Shown here piece by piece: positions 5,264 through 5,308 of a stretch of 5,308 nucleotides of DNA. The translations under genes were made by a program, and so were the position numbers. The notes below the pieces were generated by a model. The model saw only the letters and a program-made list of their open reading frames with translations. It was not told the origin of the DNA and did no database searches. This stretch comes from JAAYAN01 sp964437215 (lineage in GTDB: Bacteria; Bacteroidota; Ignavibacteria; Ignavibacteriales; Melioribacteraceae): NCBI GenBank assembly GCA_964437215.1, contig CAYTFZ010000143.1, positions 1 to 5,308 of the forward strand, read 5' to 3'. How positions within the stretch are numbered: the first letter of the stretch is position 1; every line of letters begins with the position of its first letter.

Positions 5264-5308
5264 ATGGCGCTAAACTGGCGCAGAATATTAACAAAAATAA
5301 GGAGGCAG
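5264..5308 (+). CDS. Start of a further reading frame, runs off the window
   Basis: ATG 5264 follows the stop of the NifX-like gene by two bases and has AAAAGGA at 5252-5258, five bases upstream. Fifteen codons are visible (M-A-L-N-W-R-R-I-L-T-K-I-R-R-Q) with no stop. No family is recognised from so little. The last bases hold AAGGAGG (5300-5306), an excellent ribosome site pointing to another start just beyond the window, so this frame may be a very short leader peptide or may be spurious. Genes near DUF134/NifX-like pairs are often small glycine-rich proteins or MinD-like ATPases with ferredoxin domains. Confidence 0.35.
   Translation, partial: MALNWRRILTKIRRQ

Noticed and set aside
1..5308. 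CRISPR array, tRNA, rRNA or mobile element
   Set aside because: No regularly spaced repeats, no recognisable RNA gene and no transposase or integrase were seen on reading both strands.

Overview
The window is AT-rich DNA, packed with genes that are all on the + strand. It looks like a Gram-negative anaerobe, perhaps of the Bacteroidota/Ignavibacteriota/Chlorobiota group. Grounds for this are a secreted beta-rich protein that resembles an outer-membrane barrel, a phosphatase/arsenate-reductase of a type I associate with that group, a CcdA-like redox membrane protein, and a DUF134 plus NifX-like pair typical of anaerobes. The lineage is an inference; there is no rRNA or other marker in the window.

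Region 1 (1-2026) is the 3' part of a redox/transport operon. It holds the C-terminal part of a CcdA/DsbD-type thiol-electron carrier and two half-size permeases that are paralogues of each other and overlap by ATGA. The last gene encodes a low-molecular-weight tyrosine-phosphatase-fold protein that keeps the cysteines of thioredoxin-type arsenate reductase (C52, C150, C157). Together they suggest an arsenic (or similar oxyanion/organo-metalloid) detoxification unit: the reductase acts in the cytoplasm, the split ArsP-like permease pair exports, and CcdA supplies thiol electrons across the membrane. The cargo is not shown by the sequence.

Region 2 (2027-3949) is a single-gene unit. A 165-bp AT-rich leader with a possible Bacteroidota-type promoter is followed by a 568-residue secreted protein, probably an outer-membrane beta-barrel of unknown function. 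A strong intrinsic terminator closes it.

Region 3 (3950-5308) starts with about 165 bp of non-coding DNA that contains a near-consensus sigma70-type promoter. Its -10 box is embedded in a perfect 24-bp palindrome, a strong operator candidate. It drives a tight cluster: a hotdog-fold thioesterase, a DUF134 DNA-binding protein with an added zinc ribbon, a NifX/NifB-type FeMo-cofactor-domain protein, and the start of one more reading frame that leaves the window. DUF134 and NifX-like genes are recurrent neighbours in anaerobes and are linked to iron-sulfur or metallocluster handling; the thioesterase is the unusual member.

The most noteworthy items are the palindrome/promoter fusion at 4040-4086 and the CcdA, split permease and ArsC-like operon.
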